A DNA stretch of 64,000 nt. Source: Berberis thunbergii (taxonomy: Eukaryota > Streptophyta > Magnoliopsida > Ranunculales > Berberidaceae). Numbering within the stretch: position 1 is the stretch's first letter; every line of letters starts with the position of its first letter. Shown one piece after another: positions 22,372 through 33,790 of the stretch. A program made the position numbers and the translations under genes. The notes under the pieces were generated by a model that made no database searches, was not told where the DNA came from, and worked only from the letters and a program-made list of their open reading frames with translations. The stretch is from contig QNQO01000224.1 in NCBI GenBank assembly GCA_003290165.1, positions 186,001 to 250,000 of the forward strand. The letters are read 5' to 3'.

Positions 22372-25300
22372 ATGGCATCCAAGGTGAGCAAGGCACATGT
22401 GGGGAAATATGAAATCGAGAAATTTAATGGTAAGAACGATTTCGGATATTGGAGAATACAAATGAAGAATTTGCTTATTTCTCAGAAATTACACAAGGCA
22501 TTACTAGGGAAGGATAAAAAGGCTGAAACCATGTCAGATGATGAATGGGAAGAATTGGATTTGGAGGCGCGTGCTGCTATTTGCTTGTGTCTGGATAGAG
22601 ACATAGTTTTTTTAGTTAATGAAGAGACTACGGCAGCTGATGTTTGGTTGAAGCTTGAGTCACAGTTTATGACTAAGACATTATCAAACAGGTTATACTT
22701 GAAAACCCAATTGTACAGACTAGCAATGGATGAGGGCACTCCAATTGGTGATCATATCGCCAAGTTTACACGGATTATCTCAAATTTGAGAGATGTGGAT
22801 GTGAAGATTGAGGATGAAGACCAAGCAATTATATTGCTTTACTCCTTGCCGCAGTCATATGAAAATCTTGTACAAACAATTTTGTTTGGGAAAGATGAAC
22901 TTACATTTGATGAAACTACCGGTGCACTCTTGTCCAATGAGATTCGGAAGAAAACTTCATCAAATGGTAATGGGAAAGATCAAGCTGAAGGGTTGGTTGT
23001 TAGAGGAAGGTCTCAAGTGAAATCATCTTCAAATAGTGGAAAATCTAGATCAAAGTCTAGAGGTCCACAATGTCACAAATGTAGAGAGTGGGGGCATATT
23101 AGGAAAAATTGTCCAAATCAAGGTAAAAGTAATCATGATAACAGTTGGAAGGGCAAGAAAAAGCAAGATAAGGGTGATACTAGTGAAGCAAGTTATGCAT
23201 CTAGTATGGAAAAGGATGAAGAATGTTATTCAGTTGCGGGTGAAAACACAAAAATCTCTGGGAGATGGCTCCTTGACTCTGGGTGTTCTTACCATATGTG
23301 CCCAAACAGGGAGTGGTTCACTACCTATGAGCACATTGATGGTGGTACTGTTCTAATGGGTAATGATTACGCTTGCAAGACAGTTGGCATTGGAACAATG
23401 AGGATTAAGATGTATGATGGTGTTGTGAGAACCTTAACTGATGTGCGGCATGTCCCAGCCTTGAAAAAGAATCTTATCTCGCTTGGTGTTTTAGACTCCA
23501 ATGGTTGTAAGTTTACAGCGGTAGGTGGAGTTTTAAAGGTTGTCCGTGGGTCTTTGGTTGTCATGAAAGGGATCAAACAAGGTAACTTGTACACCTTGAT
23601 GGGTAACACGGTAACAGGAAATGTGGCAGTGGGAACTTCTTCATCGGAAAGCACTAGGTTATGGCACATGCGACTTGGGCATATGACAGAAAAAGGATTG
23701 TCTCTACTGAGCAAGCAAGGGTTACTGAAGGGTATGCAGAAACCAACTATGGAGTTTTGCGAGCATTGTGTATATGGAAAACAATGCAGGGTAAAATTCA
23801 GTACAAGCAAGCACAGGAGCAGAGGTATTCTAGACTATGTGCATACAGATGTGTGGGGACCAGCGAAGGTCGCCTCTAAGGGAGGTTCCAGGTACTTTGT
23901 CTCCTTCATTGATGATTATTCCCGTTATACATGGGTATATTTTTTAAAGTCCAAGAATGAAGTATTTGAGACATTTAAAAGGTGGAGAGCAATGGTTGAG
24001 AATAGAACTGGAAGAAAGGTGAAGACTTTGAGGTCTGATAATGGTACTGAGTATACTGAGGGTACTTTCAAACAGTTTTGTGATCAGGAAGGAATTGTTC
24101 GACATTGGACTGTTAGAAACACGCCACAACAAAATGGAGTTGCTGAGAGATTGAACCGTACTATGCTTGAAAGAGCTAGGTGTATGCGCTCCAATGCTTG
24201 TCTTGGCAGAGAATGGTGGGCTGAATCAATAGCCACTGCGTGTTTCTTGATTAATAGATCGCCACATTCTACATTAGACTGCAAAACACCTTATGAGGTG
24301 TGGTCAGGTGAACATGCTGATTACAGTGTACTGAAAGTTTTCGGTTGTATTGCCTACTACCATGTGAAAGAAAATAAGCTTGATGCTAGGGCTAAGAATG
24401 CCATTTTCTTGGGGTATGCAAAAGGCGTGAAGGGTTATCGTCTATGGTGTTTAGAGGATAATAAATTTGTGATCAGTCGAGATGTTACATTTGATGAGAA
24501 TTCCTTGTTAGCTTGTACTAAAGCTAAGGAGTTGGTTGATAGTGGTGGTGAATCTAGTAACACTCAGAAAGTGGAAGTTGAAGCGTCTGTGGATGCAGCA
24601 GATGAACAAGTGGTTGAAGCAGGCACACATGATCTGAATTATGAGCCTGAAGACCATGAGGAACAACAACCAGTTGAAGATAATCAATCCCAGGAGCAAC
24701 CTTTGGCCTTAACTAGGTCAAAACGATCGGTTAAGCAAGTTCAAAAATTTGGCTTTGAAGAACCGTTGAAGCACTATGGTCAGTTGAATACAGTTGATTT
24801 GGTTGCATATGCACTCTCTGTGGAAGATGATGAGCCAACTACTTACAAGCAGGCCGCGCGTCATTCAGATAGTCAGAGTTGGTTAGTAGCTATGCAGGGT
24901 GAGATGGAGTCTCTCCAGAAGAACCATACTTGGGATCTAGTGTCGTTGCCTGATGGAAGGAAAGCAATTGGCTGCAAGTGGGTGTTTAAGAAGAAACAGA
25001 CTACTCTAGAGTCTGGGACTCAGTTCAAGGCAAGATTAGTAGCTAAGGGTTTTGCTCAGAGGGAAGGCGTTGACTACAATGAGATATTTTCGCCTGTGGT
25101 AAAACACACTTCTATTCGTGTGTTGTTGAGCTTGGTAGCTCATGGTGACCTTGAGCTTGAACAACTTGATGTGAAAACAGCTTTCTTGCATGGAGACTTA
25201 GAGGAGGAAATTTATATGCATCAGCCGGAAGGTTTTAAGGTTGTTGGAAAAGAAGACCATGTTTGTCGTTTGAGGAGATCACTTTATGGGTTAAAGCAGT

Positions 25301-26391
25301 CACCTAGACAGTGGTACAAACGGTTTGACACTTTTATGTTGAAACATGGGTTCACACGAAGTAAGTATGATTGTTGTGTTTACTTGAAAAACCTTCGTAG
25401 TGGCGATTTTATTTATCTTTTACTCTATGTTGACGATATGCTCATAGCCTGTAAGAGTATGGTGGAGATAAATAAATTGAAGTCTCAACTTGCTTCTGAG
25501 TTTGAGATGAAGGATACGGGTGCTGCAAGGAAAATACTTGGTATGGAGATACGAAGAGAAAGGGAGAATAAAAAATTATTTCTTTCACAGAAGGGGTACC
25601 TTGAGAAGGTTATATCACGGTTTGGCATGGAAAACGCAAAGCCGGTTATTACTCCTTTGGCTTCACATTTTAGACTTTCTCGAAAGTTATCTCCAGTCAC
25701 AGTGGAAGAAAAGGAATACATGTCGCATGTTCCTTATGCTAGTGCAGTTGGCAGTTTAATGTATGCTATGGTGTGTACACGCCCTGACATTTCACAGGCT
25801 GTTAGTGTTGTGAGCAGGTATATGGAAAACCCTGGGAAGAAACATTGGGAGGCAGTGAAATGGATGCTTAGGTACTTAAAAGGTACCTTGGATGTGGGTT
25901 TGGACTTCGGTGGAGATTCATGTCAGGTTCGTGGGTTTGTTGATTCTGATTATGCTGGTGATCTAGATAGACGAAGATCTACTACTGGTTACGTATTTCA
26001 GATATACGGTGCTCCGGTTAGTTGGAGATCTATGCTTCAGGATACAGTGGCTCTCTCTACTACAGAGGCAGAGTATATGGCACTGACAGAAGGTGTAAAA
26101 GAAGCATTGTGGCTTCAAGGTCTTGTAAATGACTTGGGTGTGGAACAAGATAGTGTTGAGGTTCTCTGTGACAGTCAGAGTGTCATCCACTTGGCTAAAA
26201 ATCAGGTTCATCACGCAAGGACTAAGCATATTGACGTCCGATATCACTTTGTTCGAGATGTAATTGAGGATGGTGATGTGTCTTTGGTGAAAGTACACAC
26301 AAAAGACAACCCTGCTGATATGTTGACAAAGGTTGTTCCTGGAGTTAAGTTCCAACATTGTTTGGACTTACTCCACATTGACTCATGTTGA
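22372..26391 (+). CDS. copia Gag-Pol polyprotein, complete, 1339 residues
   Basis: One open frame encodes all copia functions. Start chosen at 22372 (MASKVSKAHVGKYEIEKFNG), the usual short leader before the Gag domain; an ATG 30 bases upstream is in frame but less typical. Order: UBN2-type Gag (about 15-200); CCHC knuckle CHKCREWGHIRKNC from residue 234; protease WLLDSGCSYHM (Asp302); pre-integrase LWHMRLGHM; integrase with Asp493, Asp556 and Glu592 (spacing D-X35-E) and TPQQNGVAERLNRT; reverse transcriptase with YVDD at 1019-1022; RNase H with VDSDYAGDLDRRRSTTGY, STTEAEYMAL and a KHIDVRYHFVRD end. No stop or missing catalytic residue is seen. Transcription would have to start in the unusual left LTR, so expression is uncertain. 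Confidence 0.95.
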   Translation: MASKVSKAHVGKYEIEKFNGKNDFGYWRIQMKNLLISQKLHKALLGKDKKAETMSDDEWEELDLEARAAICLCLDRDIVFLVNEETTAADVWLKLESQFMTKTLSNRLYLKTQLYRLAMDEGTPIGDHIAKFTRIISNLRDVDVKIEDEDQAIILLYSLPQSYENLVQTILFGKDELTFDETTGALLSNEIRKKTSSNGNGKDQAEGLVVRGRSQVKSSSNSGKSRSKSRGPQCHKCREWGHIRKNCPNQGKSNHDNSWKGKKKQDKGDTSEASYASSMEKDEECYSVAGENTKISGRWLLDSGCSYHMCPNREWFTTYEHIDGGTVLMGNDYACKTVGIGTMRIKMYDGVVRTLTDVRHVPALKKNLISLGVLDSNGCKFTAVGGVLKVVRGSLVVMKGIKQGNLYTLMGNTVTGNVAVGTSSSESTRLWHMRLGHMTEKGLSLLSKQGLLKGMQKPTMEFCEHCVYGKQCRVKFSTSKHRSRGILDYVHTDVWGPAKVASKGGSRYFVSFIDDYSRYTWVYFLKSKNEVFETFKRWRAMVENRTGRKVKTLRSDNGTEYTEGTFKQFCDQEGIVRHWTVRNTPQQNGVAERLNRTMLERARCMRSNACLGREWWAESIATACFLINRSPHSTLDCKTPYEVWSGEHADYSVLKVFGCIAYYHVKENKLDARAKNAIFLGYAKGVKGYRLWCLEDNKFVISRDVTFDENSLLACTKAKELVDSGGESSNTQKVEVEASVDAADEQVVEAGTHDLNYEPEDHEEQQPVEDNQSQEQPLALTRSKRSVKQVQKFGFEEPLKHYGQLNTVDLVAYALSVEDDEPTTYKQAARHSDSQSWLVAMQGEMESLQKNHTWDLVSLPDGRKAIGCKWVFKKKQTTLESGTQFKARLVAKGFAQREGVDYNEIFSPVVKHTSIRVLLSLVAHGDLELEQLDVKTAFLHGDLEEEIYMHQPEGFKVVGKEDHVCRLRRSLYGLKQSPRQWYKRFDTFMLKHGFTRSKYDCCVYLKNLRSGDFIYLLLYVDDMLIACKSMVEINKLKSQLASEFEMKDTGAARKILGMEIRRERENKKLFLSQKGYLEKVISRFGMENAKPVITPLASHFRLSRKLSPVTVEEKEYMSHVPYASAVGSLMYAMVCTRPDISQAVSVVSRYMENPGKKHWEAVKWMLRYLKGTLDVGLDFGGDSCQVRGFVDSDYAGDLDRRRSTTGYVFQIYGAPVSWRSMLQDTVALSTTEAEYMALTEGVKEALWLQGLVNDLGVEQDSVEVLCDSQSVIHLAKNQVHHARTKHIDVRYHFVRDVIEDGDVSLVKVHTKDNPADMLTKVVPGVKFQHCLDLLHIDSC

Positions 26392-26512
26392 TTGAGGGCT
26401 CTTTGGGGCGTTGCCCTTCGGGGCGGTTTCGTGAGGTGACAAAGCTATGATGGAGTGTTGATCAGTTTATTCTCATGCCTTGTTTCGACTCATTTTTTCC
26501 TTATAAAAATTC

Positions 26513-26527
26513 GCCGAGGTGGAGAAT
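26513..26527 (+). other. E3 polypurine tract
   Basis: CCGAGGTGGAGAAT directly before the LTR start TGTGAAATAGG. Confidence 0.65.
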
Positions 26528-27047
26528 TGTGAAATAGGAAACATGCTTGAAATAGGAAAGTGTTTGGACTCCTATTTGAAACAGGAAACTGTTTGGACTT
26601 CTAGAAATTGTTTTTTGAACAGGAAATAAATTCTAGGAAACTGTTGTGAAACAGGAAACTACTGTGAAACAGGAAACTGCTGCCAAACAGAAAACTGTTG
26701 TCCCTATATATACTAGGAACTATAGGTGTTTTTATTATGATGATTGCACGTAGAAAAACTGTGGTGCACAGGGAGTAGAGAAAGATAATTCCTTGAATTG
26801 TTTCATCTCTTGTTGAGAGATTGTGTGAGAATTGTCATCTTCTTGTACTTTGTTCTTGATTATAGTGGAATCACCTCACTGTGAACGTAGGCAATTGCTG
26901 AACCACGTAAACCTTGTGTCTCTTGTGGTATGTTCTTAATTTTCTCTAATTTCTTTCATTGCTAGTTGCTCTATTTAATTGATTGGATCATTGTGATACT
27001 TGTGTGTAATTGTTGGTGTCTACCCGCTTCCACAATAAAGCGCAACA
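26528..27047 (+). repeat. E3 3' LTR, 520 bp, normal orientation
   Basis: It runs from TGTGAAATAGGAAACATG to AATAAAGCGCAACA. The U3 has several GGAAACTG/GAAACAG repeats, a TATATATAC box near 26707 and a U5 ending GTGTCTACCCGCTTCC...CAACA. Confidence 0.9.
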
Positions 27048-27052
27048 TTAGG

Positions 27053-28139
27053 AACTATATATGCATACATAATGAAATAGCATATGGCATACAACACTTT
27101 GTCGTGTTTATAAATTGTCCCAAAACTAAAATTACAGACCTCTGGAAACAAATCAGTTGTTGAATTATACCACTTGCCCTAAGAGCAAAATTTTTTATAT
27201 TGGAAAATGAACTTTGACGTCAGAGTCTTGTGCATTAATTAAAAACCAGTGAAAGAATGACGGTAGTCTGAACCTAGTTATTTAAAACTGGTTGTGGAAA
27301 TGACTGGTTAACTTATCCTATAAGCATTGATTAGTTAACTGAATGTCAAAGAAAATACCAGGATGCAAATTCAAGAAGTGTCTGTATTGAGATCCTTAGA
27401 CTTTACCAAATTGTTTGATATAAACTGAGCTCCCAGTAAGTAACAAAACATATTAATTACTTGAAACACTGAGTTATGGATCAATGTTACCTAATTCATA
27501 TGAAAAACACATGTACCGAAGTGCTGCCAAAATACTGGGCCAATAAACGAGCGTGATCGGTCCTGGTTTTCTGAAATTTTGATTGGAAGGTTCATGATCT
27601 CAAACGGATGACAACTGTACATAGGTGTCAGCTTTTTTATCATGCATGCATGGCCTCGGTTCTTACGAGTACGTAGTTTAATATGAATAAACTATATATA
27701 GTTGTATACTGGGAATCGTCATATCTAAATCAAAATTTAGATGTCTTCATCATCAAATGTTATCATCTAGTTCTTCAGCCTCTTGATTCTAGTTATGAAA
27801 TTTAGAGCATAAAATCAAACTATATAAAGTAATTCCTGAACTCCTTGCCGATATAAGCTCTACTCCTGAGGATCTTTTTATCCTTGTGCATACCATTCTC
27901 GACCTACTGGCTTTGTGCCTCTCTGCCCAAATCTCGCAAATGCTCTGTTTCCTCCTTTTCTTTTTTCATATGTTTAAGACTCCTTTGACTATCTTACTAT
28001 CTTAGTATTATCATATCATATGGAATTAATTAACAAAAGTTCCTTTGAAAGATAAATATACTGATGAGTGATGAAGAGAATGGATAAACAAGCACGAGTG
28101 CAATGACTTTCTTGTGTGTAATTTCGTGTTATATGGGTT
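27053..28139. other. intergenic, nothing recognised
   Basis: AT-rich sequence between E3 and the PGIP2 upstream block; no gene, RNA gene or element boundary found. Confidence 0.5.
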
Positions 28140-28239
28140 CAAATTTGAAATTTTAAAGCTTGGCTCAGTCGTAGTTCTTGTGATATATATATCTATGGGA
28201 CGACCTGTTTTAGAATACCGTCACGCAGTGATTCAAGGA

Positions 28240-28622
28240 GCTTCAAATTAAGCTTATTCCAGGGGGCACCATTTTCTACTCATGGATTCAAGGGGATCCT
28301 GCCTATTGCCTAAAGACTAGAGACTGGAGACTGAAACTAGCTCCTATCGTATCGTGGAGCCCAGAGGAGCCCAGAAATCATTCTATTCTATGTATGCACT
28401 TTGTAAAATTTGATGAACCACTGTGGTAGTAACCATAATCAAACAGTGAGGCAATAAACTATAGATTCGTAAATCGAGAGAAAAAGTGCTAGAAGACCCA
28501 TAAAAATTAGTACTCAGAGCTCCAGAGAGGAAAAAACCATGCACTGTTTACAAAACCATGGCTCGATCTTTCATGCACATTGCAGAGCCTTCATTGTGGA
28601 CCGATTAAAGTCAAACTTCTCT
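28240..28622 (+). promoter_or_regulatory. orphaned PGIP2 promoter
   Basis: It aligns with the PGIP1 upstream region (18130-18490): CCATTTTCTAC, ATTCAAGGGGATC, TTGTAAAATTTG, ACAAAACCATGG and GAGCCTTCATTGTGGACC. It stops at CTTCTCTC where the Tat LTR begins, before the TATA box; the rest of the gene resumes at 40009. Confidence 0.75.
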
Positions 28623-29183
28623 CCAAATCCATCCCTATTGATTTCTTACCTGCAAAATGAATAGCAGTGAGCCAAGGACCACCATTGTGGTGGCTGAAGA
28701 CACTTTGATGCTAAAGTCAGATGACTGAGTAAGGATGGATGTAGATTGTAAATTAGATTGTAAGTGTGTGCATTTCTCATCCTCTTTGTTCACCTTATAT
28801 AGCGAGTATGTCACTCCTTCATTGATTCTATTGTTGAGGCATGACGGAGGGAGAAGATCTCACTGAAGATCTTACTCGTCCATGATTGAGTTCCCTCGGT
28901 ACTTGACTCTATTTGAGACCCAATACATGATTGGGCCAAGATCTGTGTAAGATAGATATTAGGCTTGCGACAGCCTCGACATCTGTGTTCGAGCCTTATT
29001 GTACCGAGTCAAGCTCCAGGATTTGTACCACGATGGGCTGGCGTAATCTGGGCTTGGGCGCCTGACTTACGGGGTGAACAATGGCATGGCTGAGTCTGGG
29101 TTGGACCATGCTTGGGCCTACTTGTGACCGAACTGAGGCTTTCCCATATTACGTTTGACCCATGTACTGCTGCGATTGGGTGA
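28623..29183 (-). repeat. Tat 3' LTR
   Basis: It aligns over its whole length with 39444-40008 (shared AGACCACCATTGTGGTG-like, CCATGATTGAGTTCCCT, GGGCTGGCGTAATCT blocks) with many differences, so the insertion is old. The first few bases of the outer end are lost. Confidence 0.85.
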
Positions 29184-30095
29184 CTGCTTGATGTTTCTTC
29201 AGTTACTTCCCCCAGTTATAAGTGGATGCGCACAAACTTATTAACTTTCAGAATGGGGACTTGTGAAATGCGTTGGTAATTGTATTCAATGCCCCTTCAT
29301 TTTTTTTGGCGTTCAATGCCTATGTGACTATTGGGCAATCATTTGCGCTTATATAAGCCTTGTTTGGCTAGATTTCATTCAAGATTTGCAAAGTTTTCTT
29401 CCTATTTCCAAGATGGAGTTATCTGAATGTTCTCCTACCCTGATTTTTCCAGGGGCTGTAGTGGGGCATCCATTGGTGAGGTCTCTGAATGTTCTGACTT
29501 TTGTAGCGATGAGTTTTAATAAGGTTTGCACTTTAAGGGACTTACTGGTTTGAATGAGCTTCTGGTTGTTCTTTGATGGCTTTCAGATTTTCTTTTACAT
29601 TGTGGAGAATAAGTCGAGGGCACATCCTTAGTCCTGAGTTGGTCATCCAGCACGCGATGCGCTTGTAGCTTCCTCCATCTTCTTTGGGAGATAATACCGG
29701 CAACCTTGTCTGCCACTAAGTGGTTGATCATGCCGCTCATTTAGCTACACCTCTGGCATTTCCTTCAAAAGACAGACAGGCGGAGTAGATCCTCAGTATG
29801 TGTTCTGGAAGATCTTCCCCCGCACCTTCCTTTCCTCCAAGCTCGGATGTTTATGTCGTGTAATCCCCTAATGTGATCACTTTGTTGAGCTTTGTAACAA
29901 CTCTTTGTTTAATCAATAAAATTTACTTTTTCGTATGTACTTCATGCTTCTTCTTTGACATTATGTTTGACCTTTATTTGGATGGATAAGGCTTTGTAGT
30001 ATAAGATTTCTCAACCCAAAATAAGAGTTAGGCTAACTTGATCTGTTATGTGTCTCCTTGTTTCAACCGGTTTAGATCTCACAGATGTCTCTTAA
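29184..30095 (-). other. Tat internal sequence before the 3' LTR, no domain
   Basis: Minus strand has AACTGGGGGAAGTAACTG near the LTR (29203-29220), a possible polypurine tract. The remainder has only short frames with no recognised product. Confidence 0.45.
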
Positions 30096-31015
30096 TTAGA
30101 GGTGGGCACGAGACAAAATGGGACAAGATGGACCTCCATATCCCATTTGTCCGGGATCAAGATGGGATTGGGCCGGCATAGACCTCATCCCAACTGCGTC
30201 CCATCCCAAACAAGTTCGGGATGGGACGTGATGAGCATGTACTACTAAATATTCCCCCAATGAAGAATAACAAAAGAATTTCATCTCACATTGCTTACAC
30301 ACCAATAATGTCAAATTTATGTACATATAACTTTCATCATAAAAATATTAAATGTCGTATAAAATTTATGGAGGGTTACCTTAAAATGGAATTAAGTTTG
30401 TCAAGTGAATTATGGCCAAATGGAAGGAGTCCCTCCATATATTCGTCTTGCATATGCAAGAATTGAAATATCATTCATACAAGATACAATTGCTTAGTAA
30501 TGTTTTCAAGTTGTCTTAATATGAGTCCAAAAATGAAAAATATTGCTCATTACCAAATCTCCAACAACATAACTTAATGCATAACTAACCTAAACCATCA
30601 TTTGCCTTTATTTTCTACAAGAATTGGTTAGGTTAGTTAAGCAATTGGTAACATTACTACAAGAATTTGGTTTGGTACTTTTTGCTTGGATAAAAACTTC
30701 AATTCGGATATTTTAGGTCAAATAGAACCCATGATATATTCTAAAATCAAGAAAAAAAAATATATCATGGGTTCTATTTGACCTAAAATATCCGAATTGA
30801 AGTTTTTATCCAAGCAAAAAGTATCAAATCAAGCAAGTAATTTTCTAATAATAGATGTTTTGATTTAATTTCAACACATCCTAAACTTTCCTTTATAAGA
30901 GTAGTTTGCTTAAATTAATAATAATAAATATTTTAAATAAAAAATTCACAACGGGACGAGATGGGCGGGATTAAAAACCTCCATTTCGATCCATCCCACT
31001 TTAGATCCTAAACAT
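30096..31015. repeat. hAT-like or MITE-like insertion inside Tat, boundaries uncertain
   Basis: It starts with TAGAGGTGGGCACGAG at about 30091-30106, a hAT-like terminus, and contains GGGAC/CCCATCCC-rich sub-terminal words at both ends (30105-30235 and 30950-31010). The middle is AT-rich and holds a 64-bp perfect inverted repeat. I could not define a right terminus or a target duplication. Confidence 0.4.
30676..30823. repeat. perfect 64-bp inverted repeat with 20-nt loop
   Basis: Left arm 30676-30739 and right arm 30760-30823 are exact reverse complements, with an A-rich 20-base loop (30740-30759). A transcript across it would form a 64-bp perfect duplex. Confidence 0.95.
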
Positions 31016-31079
31016 GACCTTGATAGCAAGGGAGGTTAACCAGGCCCGCGTGGATTGGCGTACACATTGGTAGTGCTGC

Positions 31080-31940
31080 AGCGAGGTTAGACTCAAGTCT
31101 GTTATACAACACCGTGGTTCCTTAGGCGGACTAGGTCACTTATGTGTGGTGAGTTATCAGTGTCCTCAACAGGACTAGACTGAGCCTCAATGTGCCATCG
31201 TGGTCCCCTTGTTCAGACCGAGTAATTCGAACGTGGTGAGTCATTGTGAGACTGGACTCGATCCGCTATGTAGCACCATGGTTCCTTAGGAGGACTAGGT
31301 CACTTATGCACAGTGAGTTGTCGACATCCTGAACAAGACTAGACTCGACTGTTGTGCGCTATCATGGTCCCCTTGTTCGGACCAGGTTATCTGAGCATGG
31401 TGAGCCTTCGTGAGACTGGACTCAGTTCTCTATGTAGCACCGTGGTTCATTTGGCAGACTAAGTCACTTATGTGCGACGTGTTGTAGACATCTTGAACAG
31501 GACTAAACTCGGTCATTATGCCCCATTGTGGTCCCTTTATTTGGACCAGATTATCCGAGCGCAATGAGCCGTCGTGAGACTAGACTCGGTCCGCTATGTT
31601 GCACCGTGGTTCCTTATGAGCAAAAAGGTGTCGACATCCTGAACAGGACTAGACTCGGCCGCTATCTGCCATCATGGTCCCCTTGTTCAGACCGGGTTAT
31701 CCGAGCGTGGTGAACCGTCGTGAGACTGGGCTCGATCTGTTATGCGTCCTTATGATCCTTTGGGTTGATTAGCATGTTTTGGCAAGGCGATTCGTCGCGA
31801 GACTGGACTCGATCTGTTGTGTGCCTTTATGGTCATTTGGTCAGACTAGGTTGTTTTAGCGTGGTGAGTTATCGCGAAACTGGACTATGTCTGCTTTGTG
31901 CCTTTATGGTCCTTTGGTCAGACTAGGTTTGTTCCTGTAC
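31080..31940. repeat. about 164-bp tandem repeat array in the Tat 3' region
   Basis: The landmark GGTCC(C)CTTGTTC.GACC recurs at 31202, 31366, 31530 and 31676, with degenerate copies near 31830 and 31909, giving units of 164, 164, 146 and about 154 bp. Each unit has a half-unit similarity (GGTTCCTTAGG.GGACTAGGTCACTTATG), so an original monomer of about 80 bp is likely. Confidence 0.88.
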
Positions 31941-31979
31941 ATGAAGTCGTATGAATGAAATTTAAATAATAAAAAAAGT

Positions 31980-33786
31980 ACCTTTATTGATAATACTTAT
32001 TTAAGTGTTATACATTCGATGATCTTTTCAGATGTTCTCCACTCATGTTTTCCAACCAATAGGTTTCAGGCCCATTAGTTGTTGTCACCTTATGAGGACC
32101 TTCTTAGTTCAGACTTAGTTTGCCTTCCCCTGGGTCTTTCTCGTCCAGCTGAGATTTTCTGAGTACCCAATCACCGACCTTGAATTCTCGAGGTTTAACC
32201 TTCTTATTGTAATATTGGGTCATCTTCTGCTGATAGGCCGCCATTCAGATGGAAGCTCCATCTTTTCGCTCTTCAAGCAGATCTAGTCCGACTCTTAGAG
32301 CTTCATCATTGTCGTCCAACCTGAACTCCTCTATTCTAAATGTAAGCATTCCTAGTTCTACTGGAACCATTGCCTCGGACTTATAGGCTAGAACAAATGG
32401 TGTTTCTCTAGTCAGGGGTCATTTTTGTGGTATTATACTCCCAAAGGAAGCCTGAAAGCTCAAAGACCCCGAGCCCTTTGGGTGCTTCGAGTTTCCTCGT
32501 GATTGCTTATATGATCGTTCGATTGGTGACTTTCACTTGTCCATTGGTCTAGGGATGTTTGGTGTTGAATAGTGGTGGTTGATGCTCAAATTGGCGCAAA
32601 GCTTTTTAACATTTTTGCCCTCGAACTGAGTCCCGTTATCGATGACCAATGTTTTCGTGATTCCAAACCTCCAGATGATGGATTTCCTGATGAAGTTCTC
32701 AATCTGGTTCTCTCTGATCTATGAAAGCGGTTCTACTTCTACCCATTTGGTATAGTAGTCGACGACTACGAGGAGAAATTTCTTCTTCTCAGAAATGGGG
32801 AATGGGCCTACAATGTCCATCCCCCGCTGTGCAAAGGGCCACAGGATGGTTTTGGGGACTAGTTTCTGTGTAGGCATATGCGTGTACGGTGCGTACCTCT
32901 GTCATTTTTCACATTTATGAACTAGGTCTTTGAGGCCTTGTTGCATCTTGGGCTAGCAGTACCCATTTGTGAGGGCCTTGTGGGCCAATGTCATTCCTCC
33001 AGGGTGGTTCTCGCATATTCCTTCGTGGATTTCTCTGAGGACATAGTCTGCCTCGTACGGGGTCAAGACACCTGGGCTGTGGGCCAGTTGCATACCTTCT
33101 GTATAGCTTGTCGTTAAGGAGTGTGTACATTACCAACCTATTCTTCAACTGACAAGCCTCCACTTTTTCTGTCGAAAGTGATCAATCTTTTATGTAATTG
33201 ATTAAGGGTACATCCAGCTGGTGTCCTCGCTTGTGGAAAAGGGCTCGTGGGGTCCATTCTCCTATAGGGCCAACTTTTCTTGGTACTCTATGAGTCCGTC
33301 AGAGTCGTTTGTTGCGGACGAGATCGTTTTGGCTAGAGTGTCGGCTTCTTTGTTGCTTGTCCCGGAACAACGGTGGATTAGAGTTCTCTAGAACCCTTTC
33401 TTGGCATTAATTGCTTTCCCTCAATAGACCATCATCTGAGGGTCTTTCACGTTTGAATTCACTATTCACCTGCAGGTTGACCACCAGTACGAGTCGCTAA
33501 ACATTGTGATCTCTTATACTCTAATTCCTCATGCCAATTTTAGCCTAGCTAGGAGGGCCTCGTACTTCGCCTCACTGTTTGAAGCGTGAAAGCCTAATTT
33601 AATAGTTTTCTTAAGGGTGATCCCCTGTAGGGTATGAATAATGATCTCGACACCAATATCCTTCTCATTGGATGACCTGTCACATCGCAGGGTCCATCCT
33701 TGTGATGGTGGTTCGGGGTTCTCATTTCCCCCTTAGTGCCTCAACTCCGGTTCTCATGTTCTTGTGAACTCAATGATGAAATCTGC
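31980..33786 (-). pseudogene. Tat RNase H and integrase remnants
   Basis: Minus strand shows the RNase H end LADFIIEFT at about 33790-33760, a degenerate LNDKLYRR (33110) leading to the zinc-binding HKCEK.QRYAP (about 32900), then the integrase core GMDIVGPFPISEKKKF and VVVDYYTKWVEVEPLS (32840-32730). Numerous stops and frame changes occur. The N-terminal RNase H codons continue at 39151 on the other side of the nested chromovirus. Confidence 0.75.
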
Positions 33787-33790
33787 CAAG

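Larger units (their letters stand above)
21527..27047 (+). mobile_element. Ty1/copia element E3, intact polyprotein, composite inverted 5' LTR, TSD TTAGG
   Basis: Flanking duplications TTAGG (21522-21526 and 27048-27052) are perfect, so the ends were made by integration. Inside: composite left LTR (21527-22212), tRNA-iMet PBS, one uninterrupted polyprotein (22372-26391), polypurine tract and a normal right LTR (26528-27047). The outermost left sequence is the reverse complement of the right LTR's end, so the element has terminal inverted repeats of more than 500 bp instead of direct repeats only. The LTR copies differ at several CpG-like sites, so it is not brand new despite the intact frame. 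Confidence 0.9.

Noticed and set aside
23367..23810. 147-codon minus-strand frame inside the E3 polyprotein
   Set aside because: Shadow of the long plus-strand copia frame.
30096..30326. Minus-strand 76-codon frame
   Set aside because: Built from GGGAT/CCCATCCC repeats of a transposon end, no domain.
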